Below are positions 1 through 7,359 of a stretch of 64,000 nt of DNA, piece by piece. The translations under genes and the position numbers were made by a program. The DNA is from Micromonospora aurantiaca ATCC 27029. GTDB lineage: Bacteria; Actinomycetota; Actinomycetes; Mycobacteriales; Micromonosporaceae. The notes below the pieces were generated by a model. That model had not been told where the DNA came from. It saw only the letters and a program-made list of their open reading frames with translations, and did not search any database. The stretch is from the NCBI RefSeq assembly GCF_000145235.1, contig NC_014391.1, positions 3,914,001 through 3,978,000 on the forward strand, written 5' to 3'. Numbering within the stretch: position 1 is the stretch's first letter; each line of letters begins with the position of its first letter.

Positions 1-659
1 CGTTCCGGCGGGCACAGCTCGACGCCGGCGTGCAGCCCGTAGAGCAGGCCGCCGACCAGGCCGAGCACGTGCACCATGCTGGGGAGCAGGATGATCCGCT
101 CGCCGGGCAGCGCGACGCCGTCGATGCGGGTGTAGCGGTGCACCTCGGCGACCAGGTCGGCGGCGGTGCGGCCGATCACCTTGGACGGTCCGGTGGAGCC
201 GGAGCTGAGCTGGATCACCGCGTGCGGGCTGCCCGCCGGGCGGTCGGAGTACGCGCTGACCCCCGCGGTGACGTCGACGAAGATCCGCAGCGCGCCGCCG
301 CCGGTTCGTACCGGGGCGACCACCACCTGCGGGCCGAGCCGGCGCAGCGCCTGGTCGACCTCGTGGTCGGTGAGCCGGTGGTCGAGCAGCACCGCCTGGG
401 CGCCGGTACGCCAGGTGGCGAGCAGGTGCGCCACGTACGCCAGCGAGGGCGGCAGGCGCAGCGCGGCGGCGCCTCCGGCGCGCAGCCCGGCCCCGGCGAG
501 CCGGTCCTGCGCCTCGCCGACGAGCCGGCGCAGCGTGCCCTTGTCGACCGGTTCGGGCAGGCGCAGGCAGACGTCGGTGTCGCGGCCGGTGAACAGGATG
601 TCGTCCACCCAGTCCACCGTCGTCGAGGCAGGATCTTCCGCCACGGGATGTGCAGTCAC
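1..659 (-). CDS. AMP-forming acyl-CoA synthetase/ligase (truncated by window edge)
   Basis: N-terminal ~219 residues of an ANL-superfamily adenylating enzyme, which activates a carboxylic acid as acyl-AMP before transfer to CoA or a carrier protein. The reading frame stays open to base 1, so the C-terminal half lies outside the window. The phosphate-binding loop SSGSTGPSK is clear near residue 145. A GTG start at 657-659 follows a weak purine stretch; it is chosen because the frame is open from there and typical N-terminal ligase sequence follows. It is a lone gene on the minus strand, separated from the PKS operon by a regulator/sigma block, so a starter-unit role is possible but unsupported. 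An 18-bp palindrome lies 26 bp upstream. Substrate cannot be read from this half. Confidence 0.85.
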   Translation of the reverse strand, partial: MTAHPVAEDPASTTVDWVDDILFTGRDTDVCLRLPEPVDKGTLRRLVGEAQDRLAGAGLRAGGAAALRLPPSLAYVAHLLATWRTGAQAVLLDHRLTDHEVDQALRRLGPQVVVAPVRTGGGALRIFVDVTAGVSAYSDRPAGSPHAVIQLSSGSTGPSKVIGRTAADLVAEVHRYTRIDGVALPGERIILLPSMVHVLGLVGGLLYGLHAGVELCPPE

Positions 660-684
660 GACCAGCCACCGTTCCACTGAGGAA

Positions 685-702
685 CTGGGCGGATCCGCCC
701 AG
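685..702. promoter_or_regulatory. 18-bp perfect palindrome upstream of the ligase
   Basis: CTGGGCGGATCCGCCCAG is a perfect palindrome in the 219-bp gap between the TetR gene and the ligase start at 659. A second, shorter inverted repeat (TGCATC, 4-nt loop, GATGCA) lies at 750-765. The palindrome is in the right place to be an operator or a 5'-UTR hairpin for the ligase. No regulator can be assigned from the sequence alone. The rest of this gap shows nothing further. Confidence 0.4.
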
Positions 703-878
703 CGGGTACGTCGTTCGGGGTATGGCGGAACCCTACGACGCCCCTCTTCTGCATCGCCAGATGCAAATGGCTAGATCCAAAACAGCGGCTGGGTGGATTG
801 CTCAGGCTCGATCGGACAGGCAGGATCGGGGCCACGCCGGCAAGGTAGTCCGCCGGCCGCCGGATGCTGTCCTCCAGC

Positions 879-1550
879 TCAACCCGGCACCCACCCACCT
901 GCCGGGCGGACGGCGTAGTCCGCGAGCGCGGGTGCGAGGGCGTCGAAGGCGACGTGCGCGTAGCCGGTGACGGCCCGCGCGATGTCGTCGTCGCCCTGCC
1001 CGGCGATGGTGCGGCGCATGGTCTCCTCGAACAGCAGCCGATGGATGCCGGCCAGCTGCGCGGCGGCGACCCGGGGCAGGATGTCGTCCTCGCGGCTCCC
1101 GGTCTCCTCGGCCAGGGCGGCGGCCAGGGCCTTCTCCCGGTCGTCGTGGAACTCGCGCAGACGGGTCACCAGCGCCGGACTGGCGGCGATCATCCGGGCG
1201 AACGCGGAACCGGAGAACCCGATGACCGGGTCGTGGGCGGCCACCGCCGCGAGGTAGGCGCGGCGCAGCGCCGCCAGCGCCGACTCGCCGGGCTCGCGCT
1301 CCCGGACGACGGTGGCCAGCTGCCGCACGAACTCGTCGTGCATGTCCAGCGCCAGATCCTCCTTCCGAGGGAAGTAGTTGGTGACGGTCATCTTGGACAC
1401 CTGCGCGGCGGCGGCCACCTCGGCGATCGTCACGTTGTCGAAGCCACGTTCGAGGAACAGGCGGGTGGCCTGACCCGAGATGTTCTCCCTGGTCTGGCGC
1501 TTCTTCAAGGCCCGGAGGCCGGTGCTCTGCGCGGTCACGCCCCCCACCAT
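879..1550 (-). CDS. TetR/AcrR family transcriptional regulator
   Basis: A 223-residue repressor-type protein. The N-terminal helix-turn-helix spans about residues 20-65 (NISGQATRLFLERGF, then VTIAEVAAAAQVSKMTVTNYF), the typical TetR recognition core. The remainder is a helical ligand-binding/dimerisation domain with no identifiable ligand. Start at ATG 1550 is the longest form; an internal GTG at 1538 is possible and neither has a convincing Shine-Dalgarno, so the mRNA may be nearly leaderless. It is divergent from the small ORF/sigma factor unit across 96 bp that contain inverted repeats flanking a clear promoter, so it probably controls its own gene and the sigma factor unit. Confidence 0.9.
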   Translation of the reverse strand: MVGGVTAQSTGLRALKKRQTRENISGQATRLFLERGFDNVTIAEVAAAAQVSKMTVTNYFPRKEDLALDMHDEFVRQLATVVREREPGESALAALRRAYLAAVAAHDPVIGFSGSAFARMIAASPALVTRLREFHDDREKALAAALAEETGSREDDILPRVAAAQLAGIHRLLFEETMRRTIAGQGDDDIARAVTGYAHVAFDALAPALADYAVRPAGGWVPG

Positions 1551-1554
1551 ACCT

Positions 1555-1615
1555 GGTACGAACCAAAAATTGTTCTTGACATGTTTTTAGGTTGGGCCTA
1601 ACTTTAGGTCGTACC
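1555..1615 (+). promoter_or_regulatory. Promoter with TetR-type operator repeats
   Basis: A consensus-like promoter reads TTGACA (1576-1581), a 17-bp spacer, and TAACTT (1599-1604), directed to the right. It is embedded in symmetrical sequence. GGTACGAACCAA (1555-1566) and TTAGGTCGTACC (1604-1615) form a 10/12 inverted repeat around it. TTAGG-TTGGG-CCTAA (1587-1601) is a perfect inverted repeat within the spacer/-10 zone. TTAGGT recurs at 1587 and 1604. The layout suggests repression of the sigma-factor unit, and autoregulation, by the adjacent TetR protein. This is an inference from position and symmetry. Confidence 0.65.
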
Positions 1616-1646
1616 GGCGAACAGCCGGCACGGAAGGGAGCCCGAC

Positions 1647-1775
1647 ATGCCCGCCCACACCCGCGACATCGCCGCCGGCAAGCCCCGCCGCCCGCACCTC
1701 GCTCCGGCGCGCCGGCCGCACGTCCCCGTGGTCGCCCCCCGGCGCCAGCCCCGCCGGATCCCCGGCCGCCGCTGA
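1647..1775 (+). CDS. Small basic Arg/Pro-rich ORF (42 aa), possible leader peptide
   Basis: A 42-codon ORF starting ATG at 1647, preceded by GAAGGGAG at suitable distance and lying about 40 bp after the predicted -10 box. The peptide begins MPAHTRDIAAGKPRRPH and is dominated by Arg, Pro and His, with no membrane segment or known domain. It ends 48 bp before the sigma-factor start, so it would be the first cistron of that transcript. It could be a leader peptide or a small regulator, or it may not be translated at all. The good ribosome site is the main support. Confidence 0.4.
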   Translation: MPAHTRDIAAGKPRRPHLAPARRPHVPVVAPRRQPRRIPGRR

Positions 1776-1823
1776 CCCGCCGCCCGTCCCGAGCCCCGCA
1801 CCGTCCCGGAAGGAGCACGCCTC

Positions 1824-2768
1824 ATGCTCGCCACCACCCCTGCAGCCGCCGGCCACACCACCGACGCGGTGGCCGCCTACCTCCGGACGATCGGACGAAC
1901 GCCGCTGCTCACCGCCGAGCAGGAGACGCGCCTCGGCGCCCGAATCGAGGCCGGCGCCCTGGCGCAGCGGCGGTTGGACGACGACGGCGACCGGGTCGGC
2001 GCGGCCGAGCAGGACCGGCTGCGGCGACTCGTCGCCGACGGGCGTCGCGCCCGGCACCACATGATCGAAGCCAACCTCCGGCTGGTTGTCTCGGTCGCGA
2101 AACGGTACGCGCTCGCCGGCCGGCTGCCGCTGCTCGACCTGATTCAGGAAGGCACCATCGGCCTGATGCGGGCGGTCGAGAAGTTCGACCACCGGCGTGG
2201 ACTGAAGTTCTCGACGTACGCGACCTGGTGGATCAAGCAGGCGATCGGCCGGGCCCTCACCGACCAGAGCCGCACAATCCGCCTGCCGGCGCACCTGGTC
2301 GAGGTGCTCAACCGGGTGAACCGGACCCGCCGCACGCTCGCGGGCGAACTCGACCGGGAGCCGACGCCCGCTGAGGTCGCCGCCCGGGTCGAGGTGCCCG
2401 CCGAAAAGGTGGAACTGCTGCTGCGGCACGACCGCGAGCCGGTCTCGCTGCACACGCCGGTCGCCGGGGCTGCCGGCACGACCGAGCTGGGCGACCTCCT
2501 CCCCGACGAGGCACCGGGCCCGGCCGGCGTCGTGGTGTCCTCCTGGCGGCGCCGCTACCTGGACGAGGTGCTCGGCACCCTGTCGGAGCGCGAGGCGGCC
2601 GTCATCTGCCAGCGGTACGGCCTCGACGACGACCGGCCGAGCACGCTCGACGAGATCGGCACGAGGATCGGGCTGACCCGGGAGCGGGTCCGCCAGATCG
2701 AGAGCCAGGCGCTGCGGAAGCTGCGCCACCCCACCCGCGCCCGCGTCCTGGCCGACCTGCACGCCTGA
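1824..2768 (+). CDS. RNA polymerase sigma-70 family factor, group 2 (Hrd-like)
   Basis: A 314-residue primary-like sigma factor that lacks the long N-terminal region 1.1. Region 1.2 (AVAAYLRTIGRTPLLTAEQE) starts near residue 15. Region 2 carries NLRLVVSVAKRY and the -10-reading GLKFSTYATWWIKQAIGRAL near residues 90-155. Region 3 follows, and region 4 ends with LTRERVRQIESQALRKLRHP. This is the HrdA/C/D, SigB(Mtb)-like class that reads housekeeping-type promoters under stress or stationary conditions. ATG 1824 follows GGAAGGAG. It sits downstream of a TetR-flanked promoter and 47 bp before the acetyltransferase gene, likely in the same transcript. The specific regulon cannot be deduced. Confidence 0.93.
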   Translation: MLATTPAAAGHTTDAVAAYLRTIGRTPLLTAEQETRLGARIEAGALAQRRLDDDGDRVGAAEQDRLRRLVADGRRARHHMIEANLRLVVSVAKRYALAGRLPLLDLIQEGTIGLMRAVEKFDHRRGLKFSTYATWWIKQAIGRALTDQSRTIRLPAHLVEVLNRVNRTRRTLAGELDREPTPAEVAARVEVPAEKVELLLRHDREPVSLHTPVAGAAGTTELGDLLPDEAPGPAGVVVSSWRRRYLDEVLGTLSEREAAVICQRYGLDDDRPSTLDEIGTRIGLTRERVRQIESQALRKLRHPTRARVLADLHA

Positions 2769-2815
2769 GCCGGCGTCAAGACCGCACACCGACCGTCCCA
2801 CCAGGAGGCCGACCG

Positions 2816-3472
2816 ATGACACCCGACCCCCGCACCGTCCACCCGCTGCCCGCCTTCGACCGCGTGGTGTTCCTCAAACCACTGGTGACGTCACCGAAGA
2901 TCGTCGTGGGTGACTACACCTACTACGACGATCCTGACGACGCGACCGGCTTCGAGCACCGCAACGTCCTGTACGCCTATGGACCGGAACGGCTGGTCAT
3001 CGGTAAGTACTGCGCGATCGCCTCCGGCACCCGATTCCTGATGGCCGGCGCGGCCCATCCCGGCATGGGCGTGTCCACGTACCCGTTCACCATGTTCGGC
3101 GGCGAGTGGGCCGAGCAGACCCTCGACATCGTCACCGCCATGCCGAGCCGCGGCGACACCGTCGTCGGGAACGACGTCTGGTTCGGCTTCGGATCCGTGG
3201 TCATGCCGGGCGTGCGGATCGGCGACGGCGCCGTCATCGCAACCGGCGCGGTGGTCACCGCCGACGTGCCGCCCTACACGATCGTCGGCGGCAATCCCGC
3301 CCGGCCGATCCGGCAACGCTTCGACGACGCCGACATCGTGCGGCTCCGCCACGCCGCCTGGTGGGACTGGCCCACCGGCCTCGTCACCGCGCACGCCCGC
3401 ACGATCATGGCCGGCACACCCGCCGAGATCGCCCGGATCGCCGCCGAGCACGGCGTGGAACAGCCCGGGTGA
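2816..3472 (+). CDS. Xenobiotic acyltransferase (Vat/CatB-like hexapeptide-repeat acetyltransferase)
   Basis: A 218-residue left-handed beta-helix acetyltransferase of the XAT family, which includes streptogramin A acetyltransferases (Vat) and type B chloramphenicol acetyltransferases. The opening VVFLKPLVTSPKIVVGDYTYYDD and the catalytic-His segment AGAAHPGMGVSTYPF are family hallmarks. Hexapeptide turns run through VVGNDVWFGFGSVVMPGVRIGDGAVIATGAVV, followed by the NPARPIR end of the helix. Length matches Vat proteins. ATG 2816 follows AGGAGG. It lies 47 bp downstream of the sigma factor, so expression may follow it. The acceptor substrate is unknown; antibiotic acetylation is a family-based expectation, not shown here. 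Confidence 0.9.
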   Translation: MTPDPRTVHPLPAFDRVVFLKPLVTSPKIVVGDYTYYDDPDDATGFEHRNVLYAYGPERLVIGKYCAIASGTRFLMAGAAHPGMGVSTYPFTMFGGEWAEQTLDIVTAMPSRGDTVVGNDVWFGFGSVVMPGVRIGDGAVIATGAVVTADVPPYTIVGGNPARPIRQRFDDADIVRLRHAAWWDWPTGLVTAHARTIMAGTPAEIARIAAEHGVEQPG

Positions 3473-3536
3473 GACCGCCGGCCGGCGACGCGCACCCCGG
3501 ACGGCCGGGCCGCAGGGACGGATTCACCGGCGCCGG

Positions 3537-3560
3537 CACCGGGCACGGAGGTGCCCGGTG
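3537..3560 (+). terminator. Hairpin terminator after the acetyltransferase gene
   Basis: CACCGGGCAC and GTGCCCGGTG form a perfect 10-bp stem with a 4-nt GGAG loop, 65 bp after the stop codon. There is no T-tract, as is common in high-GC actinomycetes. It may end the sigma/acetyltransferase transcript. Confidence 0.6.
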
Positions 3561-3596
3561 GACACCACCGGTCCGCCCCGAACGAGCGGAGGCGTC

Positions 3597-3725
3597 ATGC
3601 GCTGGCAATACCTGGTCCTGCCCCTCGTGCTGATCCTGGTTCTCGTCGGGTTGCGGGTGTGGCTCCCCCGGCGCGCCTTCCGGGCCGGCCGCTCCCTCCG
3701 GCAGCGCGTCGACGGACGCGACTGA
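3597..3725 (+). CDS. 42-aa single-pass membrane peptide, hypothetical
   Basis: ATG 3597 is preceded by GCGGAGG at a good distance and opens a 42-codon frame. The peptide is MRWQYLVLPLVLILVLVGLR followed by a basic tail ending in QRVDGRD. It has one hydrophobic helix (about residues 4-21) and an Arg-rich cytoplasmic end, the layout of many small actinobacterial membrane proteins. It follows the hairpin above and converges on the KS-beta gene, ending 11 bp from that gene's stop. No family was recognised; the ribosome site and amphipathic layout are the support. Confidence 0.5.
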   Translation: MRWQYLVLPLVLILVLVGLRVWLPRRAFRAGRSLRQRVDGRD

Positions 3726-3735
3726 CCGGGCTTCG

Positions 3736-4983
3736 TCAGCCCTCCCCGGCCGGTGGGGGCGCGGCGCCGCGCAGCACCAGCGCGCTGTTGAACCCGTCGA
3801 AGCCGCGCGCGCCGACCAGCGCGATCCGGCTGCGGGGCGGGCGGGGCTGCCGCAGGAACGTCAGGTCGCAGCCGGGCGCCGGCTCGTCCGGGCCGGCCGA
3901 GGCGGGCAGCATCCCGCGCCGGAACGCCAGCAGCGCGGTGGCCGCGTCCAGCGCGGAACCGCCCTGGTGCGCCCGGCCGGTCAGCGGCTTCTGCGTGGTC
4001 ACCGGCGGGGTCCGGTCGCCGAACACGGTACGCAGCGCCGCCGCCTCGGCCCGGTCGTGCGCGGGTACCCCGAGCGCGTCCGGCCAGATCACGTCCACGT
4101 CGTGCGGGCGTACCCCGGCGCGTTCCATCGCCAGGCGCATCGCGCGGGCGTAGTGGGCCGGGTCGGGGCCGGTGGCCGGGTCGGTGGGCGCGGCGTCGTG
4201 GGTGGCGGCCCAGCCGGTGATCTCCCCGTAGACGCGGGCGCCCCGGGCCAGCGCGTGGCCCAGTTCCTCCACCACGAAGACGGCGCCGCCCTCGGCCGGC
4301 ACGTACCCGCTCGCCGCGACGTCGAACGGCCGGTACGCCCGCTCCGGGTCGGACACGTCGCTGAGCAGGCCGGAGCGGAGCTGGCAGGCCAGCGCGTACG
4401 GGCTCAGCGGGCACTCGGTCGCCCCGGCGATCACCACGGGGGTGCCCCGGCGGATGGTGCGCACCGCGTGCGCCAGGCTGTCCAGCCCGCCGGCCGACTC
4501 GGACACGGTCACCCCGGACGGCCCCTTGAACTGGTGGCGGATCGACAGCTGTCCCACGCTCGCGGCGTAGAACCAGGCGATCGACTGGTACGCCCCGACG
4601 GTGCGGCTCGGCCCGCCCCAGAGCCGTTGCAGCTCCCGCTGCCCGAACAGGTTGCCGCCGGAGGAGCTGGCGAGCGTGACCGCCCACTGATACGGGTCGG
4701 GCGACACCTCGGGCAGCCCGGCGTCGGCGAGCGCCAGCCCGGTGGCGGCGAAGCCCAGGTGGGTCCACCTGTCGGTCTGCACCCGCTGCCGGGTGTCGCT
4801 GAACCCGGCCGGGTCGAAGCCGGCCACCTCCCCGGCCACCCGGGTCGGGTACCGCTCCGGGTCGAACAGGGTGATCGGCCCGGTGCGCCGGGTGCCCGCG
4901 AGCACTGTGTTCCAGTGCGCCTCGACGCCGACGCCGCTGGGCGCGACCACGCCGATGCCCGTCACCACGGCCCGCGCGGTCAC
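3736..4983 (-). CDS. Type II PKS ketosynthase beta subunit / chain length factor
   Basis: A 415-residue KS-beta (CLF), partner of KS-alpha in the minimal polyketide synthase that sets chain length. It begins TARAVVTGIGVVAPSG and has full thiolase-fold length. The position equivalent to the KS catalytic Cys lies in VSESAGGLDSL: CLFs normally have Gln here (…EQAGGLD…), whereas Ser163 is present (codon at 4495-4497). KS-alpha-type active-site histidine motifs are absent, as expected. The GTG start at 4983 overlaps the KS-alpha stop as GTGA, so the two are translationally coupled for heterodimer formation. It is the last gene of the PKS operon. Confidence 0.93.
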   Translation of the reverse strand: MTARAVVTGIGVVAPSGVGVEAHWNTVLAGTRRTGPITLFDPERYPTRVAGEVAGFDPAGFSDTRQRVQTDRWTHLGFAATGLALADAGLPEVSPDPYQWAVTLASSSGGNLFGQRELQRLWGGPSRTVGAYQSIAWFYAASVGQLSIRHQFKGPSGVTVSESAGGLDSLAHAVRTIRRGTPVVIAGATECPLSPYALACQLRSGLLSDVSDPERAYRPFDVAASGYVPAEGGAVFVVEELGHALARGARVYGEITGWAATHDAAPTDPATGPDPAHYARAMRLAMERAGVRPHDVDVIWPDALGVPAHDRAEAAALRTVFGDRTPPVTTQKPLTGRAHQGGSALDAATALLAFRRGMLPASAGPDEPAPGCDLTFLRQPRPPRSRIALVGARGFDGFNSALVLRGAAPPPAGEG

Positions 4984-6248
4984 GGTGCCACCGCGAGCCG
5001 GCGGAACACCATCGCGGACTGGAATCCGCCGAATCCGCTGCCCACCGACAACGCCACGTCCACCGGCACCTCCCGGGCCTCGTTCGGCACGTAGTCCAGG
5101 TCGCACTCCGGGTCGCGGGTGGTCCAGTTCGCCGTCGGCGGCACCACGCCGTACTCGATGGCGAGCGCGCAGGCGGCCATCTCGATCGAGCCGATGGCGC
5201 CGAGCGAGTGGCCGACCATCGACTTGATCGAGCTGATCGGCACCCGGTACGCCGTCTCCCCCAGCGCCCGTTTGAACGCCGCAGTCTCGTGCCTGTCGTT
5301 CTGCCGGGTGCCGGAGCCGTGCGCGCTGACGTACGACACGGCCGTCGGGGCGAGCCGGGCCTGCCGCAGCGCGTCGCTGATCGCCACCGCCATCTCCGCG
5401 CCGTCCGGGCGCAGCCCGGTCATGTGGAAGCCGTTGCTGCGGCTGGCGTACCCGGCCACCTCGCAGTAGACGTGCGCGCCCCGGCGGCGGGCGTGCTCGG
5501 CCTCCTCCAGCACCAGCACCGCCGCGCCCTCAGCGAGGACGAACCCGTGCCGGTCGGCGTCGAACGGCCGGGAGGCGTGCTCCGGGTCGTCGTTGTCCGG
5601 GCTGGTCGCGCCGATCGCGTCGAACGAGGCGACGGTGACCGGGGAGATCGGCGAGTCCGCGGCGCCGGCGAGCACCACGTCGGCCTCGCCGTCGGCGACG
5701 AGCTGGTGGGCGTACCCGATGGCGTCGATGCCGGAGGTGCAGCCGGTGGAGATCACCTGCGCCGGCCCGTGCAGGCCGTGCCGGCAGGCCACGTCGGCGG
5801 CCAGGCTGCTGGGCACCAGCGCCTGGTAGAGGTACGGCCCGCCGAGCGCGTGGTCGACCAGCCAGTGCCGGCCGGAGTCGCTGACCCGCACGTACTCCTG
5901 TTCCAGCGCCATGGTCCCGCCGACGGCGGTGCCGAGCACCACCCCGGCGCGTTCGCGCTGCGCGTCGGTGAGGGTGAGGCCGCTGTCCGCGAGCGCCTCG
6001 GCGGAGCAGGCGAGCGCGAACTGCACGTACCGGTCGGCACGCTGCCGTTCGGCGAGCGTGATCCCGGCGGCGTCCGGGTCGAAGTCGCACTCGGCGGCGA
6101 TCTGCGACCGGAACGGCGACGGGTCGAAGAAGCTGATCCGCCGCGTCGCGGTGCGCCCCTCGGTGATCGTCTTCCAGAAGCGGTCCCGGGTGGCGCCGCC
6201 GGGTGCGACGACGCCGATGCCGGTGACCACTGTGCGCCGGCCGGTCAC
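4980..6248 (-). CDS. Type II PKS ketosynthase alpha subunit
   Basis: A 422-residue beta-ketoacyl synthase that catalyses decarboxylative condensation of malonyl-ACP units. The nucleophile Cys170 sits in ISTGCTSGIDA, and the catalytic histidines are in SYVSAHGSGT and VGHSLGAIGS, so it is a complete, active KS-alpha. It begins with GTG 6248 overlapping the cupin stop (GTGA) and overlaps KS-beta by 4 nt at its end. Together with KS-beta and the ACP-aromatase upstream it forms the minimal PKS plus first-ring cyclase. Overall appearance is of the WhiE/aromatic polyketide class; exact product class needs phylogeny. Confidence 0.95.
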   Translation of the reverse strand: MTGRRTVVTGIGVVAPGGATRDRFWKTITEGRTATRRISFFDPSPFRSQIAAECDFDPDAAGITLAERQRADRYVQFALACSAEALADSGLTLTDAQRERAGVVLGTAVGGTMALEQEYVRVSDSGRHWLVDHALGGPYLYQALVPSSLAADVACRHGLHGPAQVISTGCTSGIDAIGYAHQLVADGEADVVLAGAADSPISPVTVASFDAIGATSPDNDDPEHASRPFDADRHGFVLAEGAAVLVLEEAEHARRRGAHVYCEVAGYASRSNGFHMTGLRPDGAEMAVAISDALRQARLAPTAVSYVSAHGSGTRQNDRHETAAFKRALGETAYRVPISSIKSMVGHSLGAIGSIEMAACALAIEYGVVPPTANWTTRDPECDLDYVPNEAREVPVDVALSVGSGFGGFQSAMVFRRLAVAP

Positions 6249-6655
6249 GACGGCTCCCGTGGCGGCGGTGCCGCGCTCTCGGTGTCGACGTGGCCGAGTT
6301 CCGGGCGCGGGGCGAGCGGTCCGAGGTGGAACACCACCTCGGCGGGCTCGTCGCCGGTGTTGCGCAGCCGGTGCCGCACGTCCTTCGGCACGTAGAGCGC
6401 CTCCCCGGCGGCCACCGGCACCGGCGTGTCGTCTAGGTCGACGGTGATCGCGCCGCGGGCGACGTAGAGGAACTCCTCGCTGTACGGGTGGTAGTGCTCG
6501 GCGATCCGCTCCCCCGGCGCGAGCGTGGCGACGCCCATGAATCCGGAGGTGCTGCCGACCGTCTTCGGGCCGAGCAGCACCCGCAGTTCCCCGCCGCGGC
6601 GGCGGTCGGCCGGTACGTCGTGGACGGAGACCCGGGCGGTGGTGGTGTCGGTCAT
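6245..6655 (-). CDS. Cupin-domain protein of aromatic polyketide clusters (WhiE ORF II-like)
   Basis: A 136-residue single cupin barrel. Motif 1 is visible as EHYHPYSEEFLYVARG and motif 2 as VPKDVRHRLRNTGDE, giving possible metal-binding His/Glu residues. The C-terminal LGPLAPRPELGHVDTE is a signature I associate with cupins of type II PKS loci, such as those of spore-pigment whiE clusters. Its role in such clusters is unsettled; tailoring or cyclisation support has been suggested. ATG 6655 overlaps the ACP-aromatase stop (ATGA), and its own stop overlaps KS-alpha, so it is co-translated with the synthase. Confidence 0.88.
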   Translation of the reverse strand: MTDTTTARVSVHDVPADRRRGGELRVLLGPKTVGSTSGFMGVATLAPGERIAEHYHPYSEEFLYVARGAITVDLDDTPVPVAAGEALYVPKDVRHRLRNTGDEPAEVVFHLGPLAPRPELGHVDTESAAPPPREPS

Positions 6656-7359
6656 CGCGCGCCTCCCGCGTGTGCCCGCTCGATCTTCTCCTTGATCACG
6701 GCGAGCTGGATCGTGCTGTTGGTGTTGATCCGGTTGGTCATGGCGGCGTTGTCGACCGGTGCGTCCGGCTTCATCGCGAAGTCCTGGGTCCAGGTCATCC
6801 GGGTGCCGGCGGGCGTCTCGTCGTAGCGCCAGTGGATGCGCATGTACTCGAACGGGCCGGTCTCGACGCGCCGGGCGTGCACCTCGCGGGTGGCCGGGTC
6901 GGCGGTGCGTTCGCTGACCCAGCTCCACGACACGCCGTTCTCGTCCGGGTGCATGGTGAGCCGGAAGCGCACGGTGTCGCCGTCGCGGTGCAGGATCTCC
7001 GCGGTGGCGTACTCGGTGAACAGGTCCGGCCACCCGGCCACGTCGTTGGTGATCTCCCAGACCAGCGGCAGCGGCGCGGCCATCTCCACGGCGTTCTCGG
7101 TGTGCCCGGGCGGGTCCGCCTTGCGGGCCACCAGGTCGGCGACGCCGGCGATGCTGAGCTGCCCGGCCTGTTCGGGGATCTTCACCCGCCACCTGTCGGC
7201 CACCACCGCCGACAGTTCGAGCAGCGCCAGGGAGTCCATGCCCAGTTCCTCCAGGCTCGCGGCGGGCGCGCCGGCGGCGGCGTCCGGGTCCAGGCCGCAG
7301 TGCGTGACCAGGATGTCGGTGATCTCGCGGGCGAGCGGGCGGTCGGGGGCGACGGTCAT
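6652..7359 (-). CDS. Acyl carrier protein fused to polyketide aromatase/cyclase (SRPBCC)
   Basis: One 235-residue frame holds two proteins that are usually separate. Residues 1-80 are an acyl carrier protein with phosphopantetheine site Ser43 in LGMDSLALLEL. From about residue 85 (GHTENAVEMAAPLPLVWEITND) to the end is a START/SRPBCC aromatase of the WhiE ORF VI/TcmN-N type, whose normal N-terminus matches this junction. No stop or frame change lies between them, and no internal start codon is suitably placed at the junction. ATG 7359 follows GGAGGAA and overlaps the biotin carboxylase stop. The fusion would tether the growing chain to its first cyclase. Confidence 0.92.
   Translation of the reverse strand: MTVAPDRPLAREITDILVTHCGLDPDAAAGAPAASLEELGMDSLALLELSAVVADRWRVKIPEQAGQLSIAGVADLVARKADPPGHTENAVEMAAPLPLVWEITNDVAGWPDLFTEYATAEILHRDGDTVRFRLTMHPDENGVSWSWVSERTADPATREVHARRVETGPFEYMRIHWRYDETPAGTRMTWTQDFAMKPDAPVDNAAMTNRINTNSTIQLAVIKEKIERAHAGGAR

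Noticed and set aside
1..659. Acyl ligase as starter-unit activator of the PKS cluster
   Set aside because: Separated by four genes and several transcripts with a terminator between; no evidence beyond proximity.
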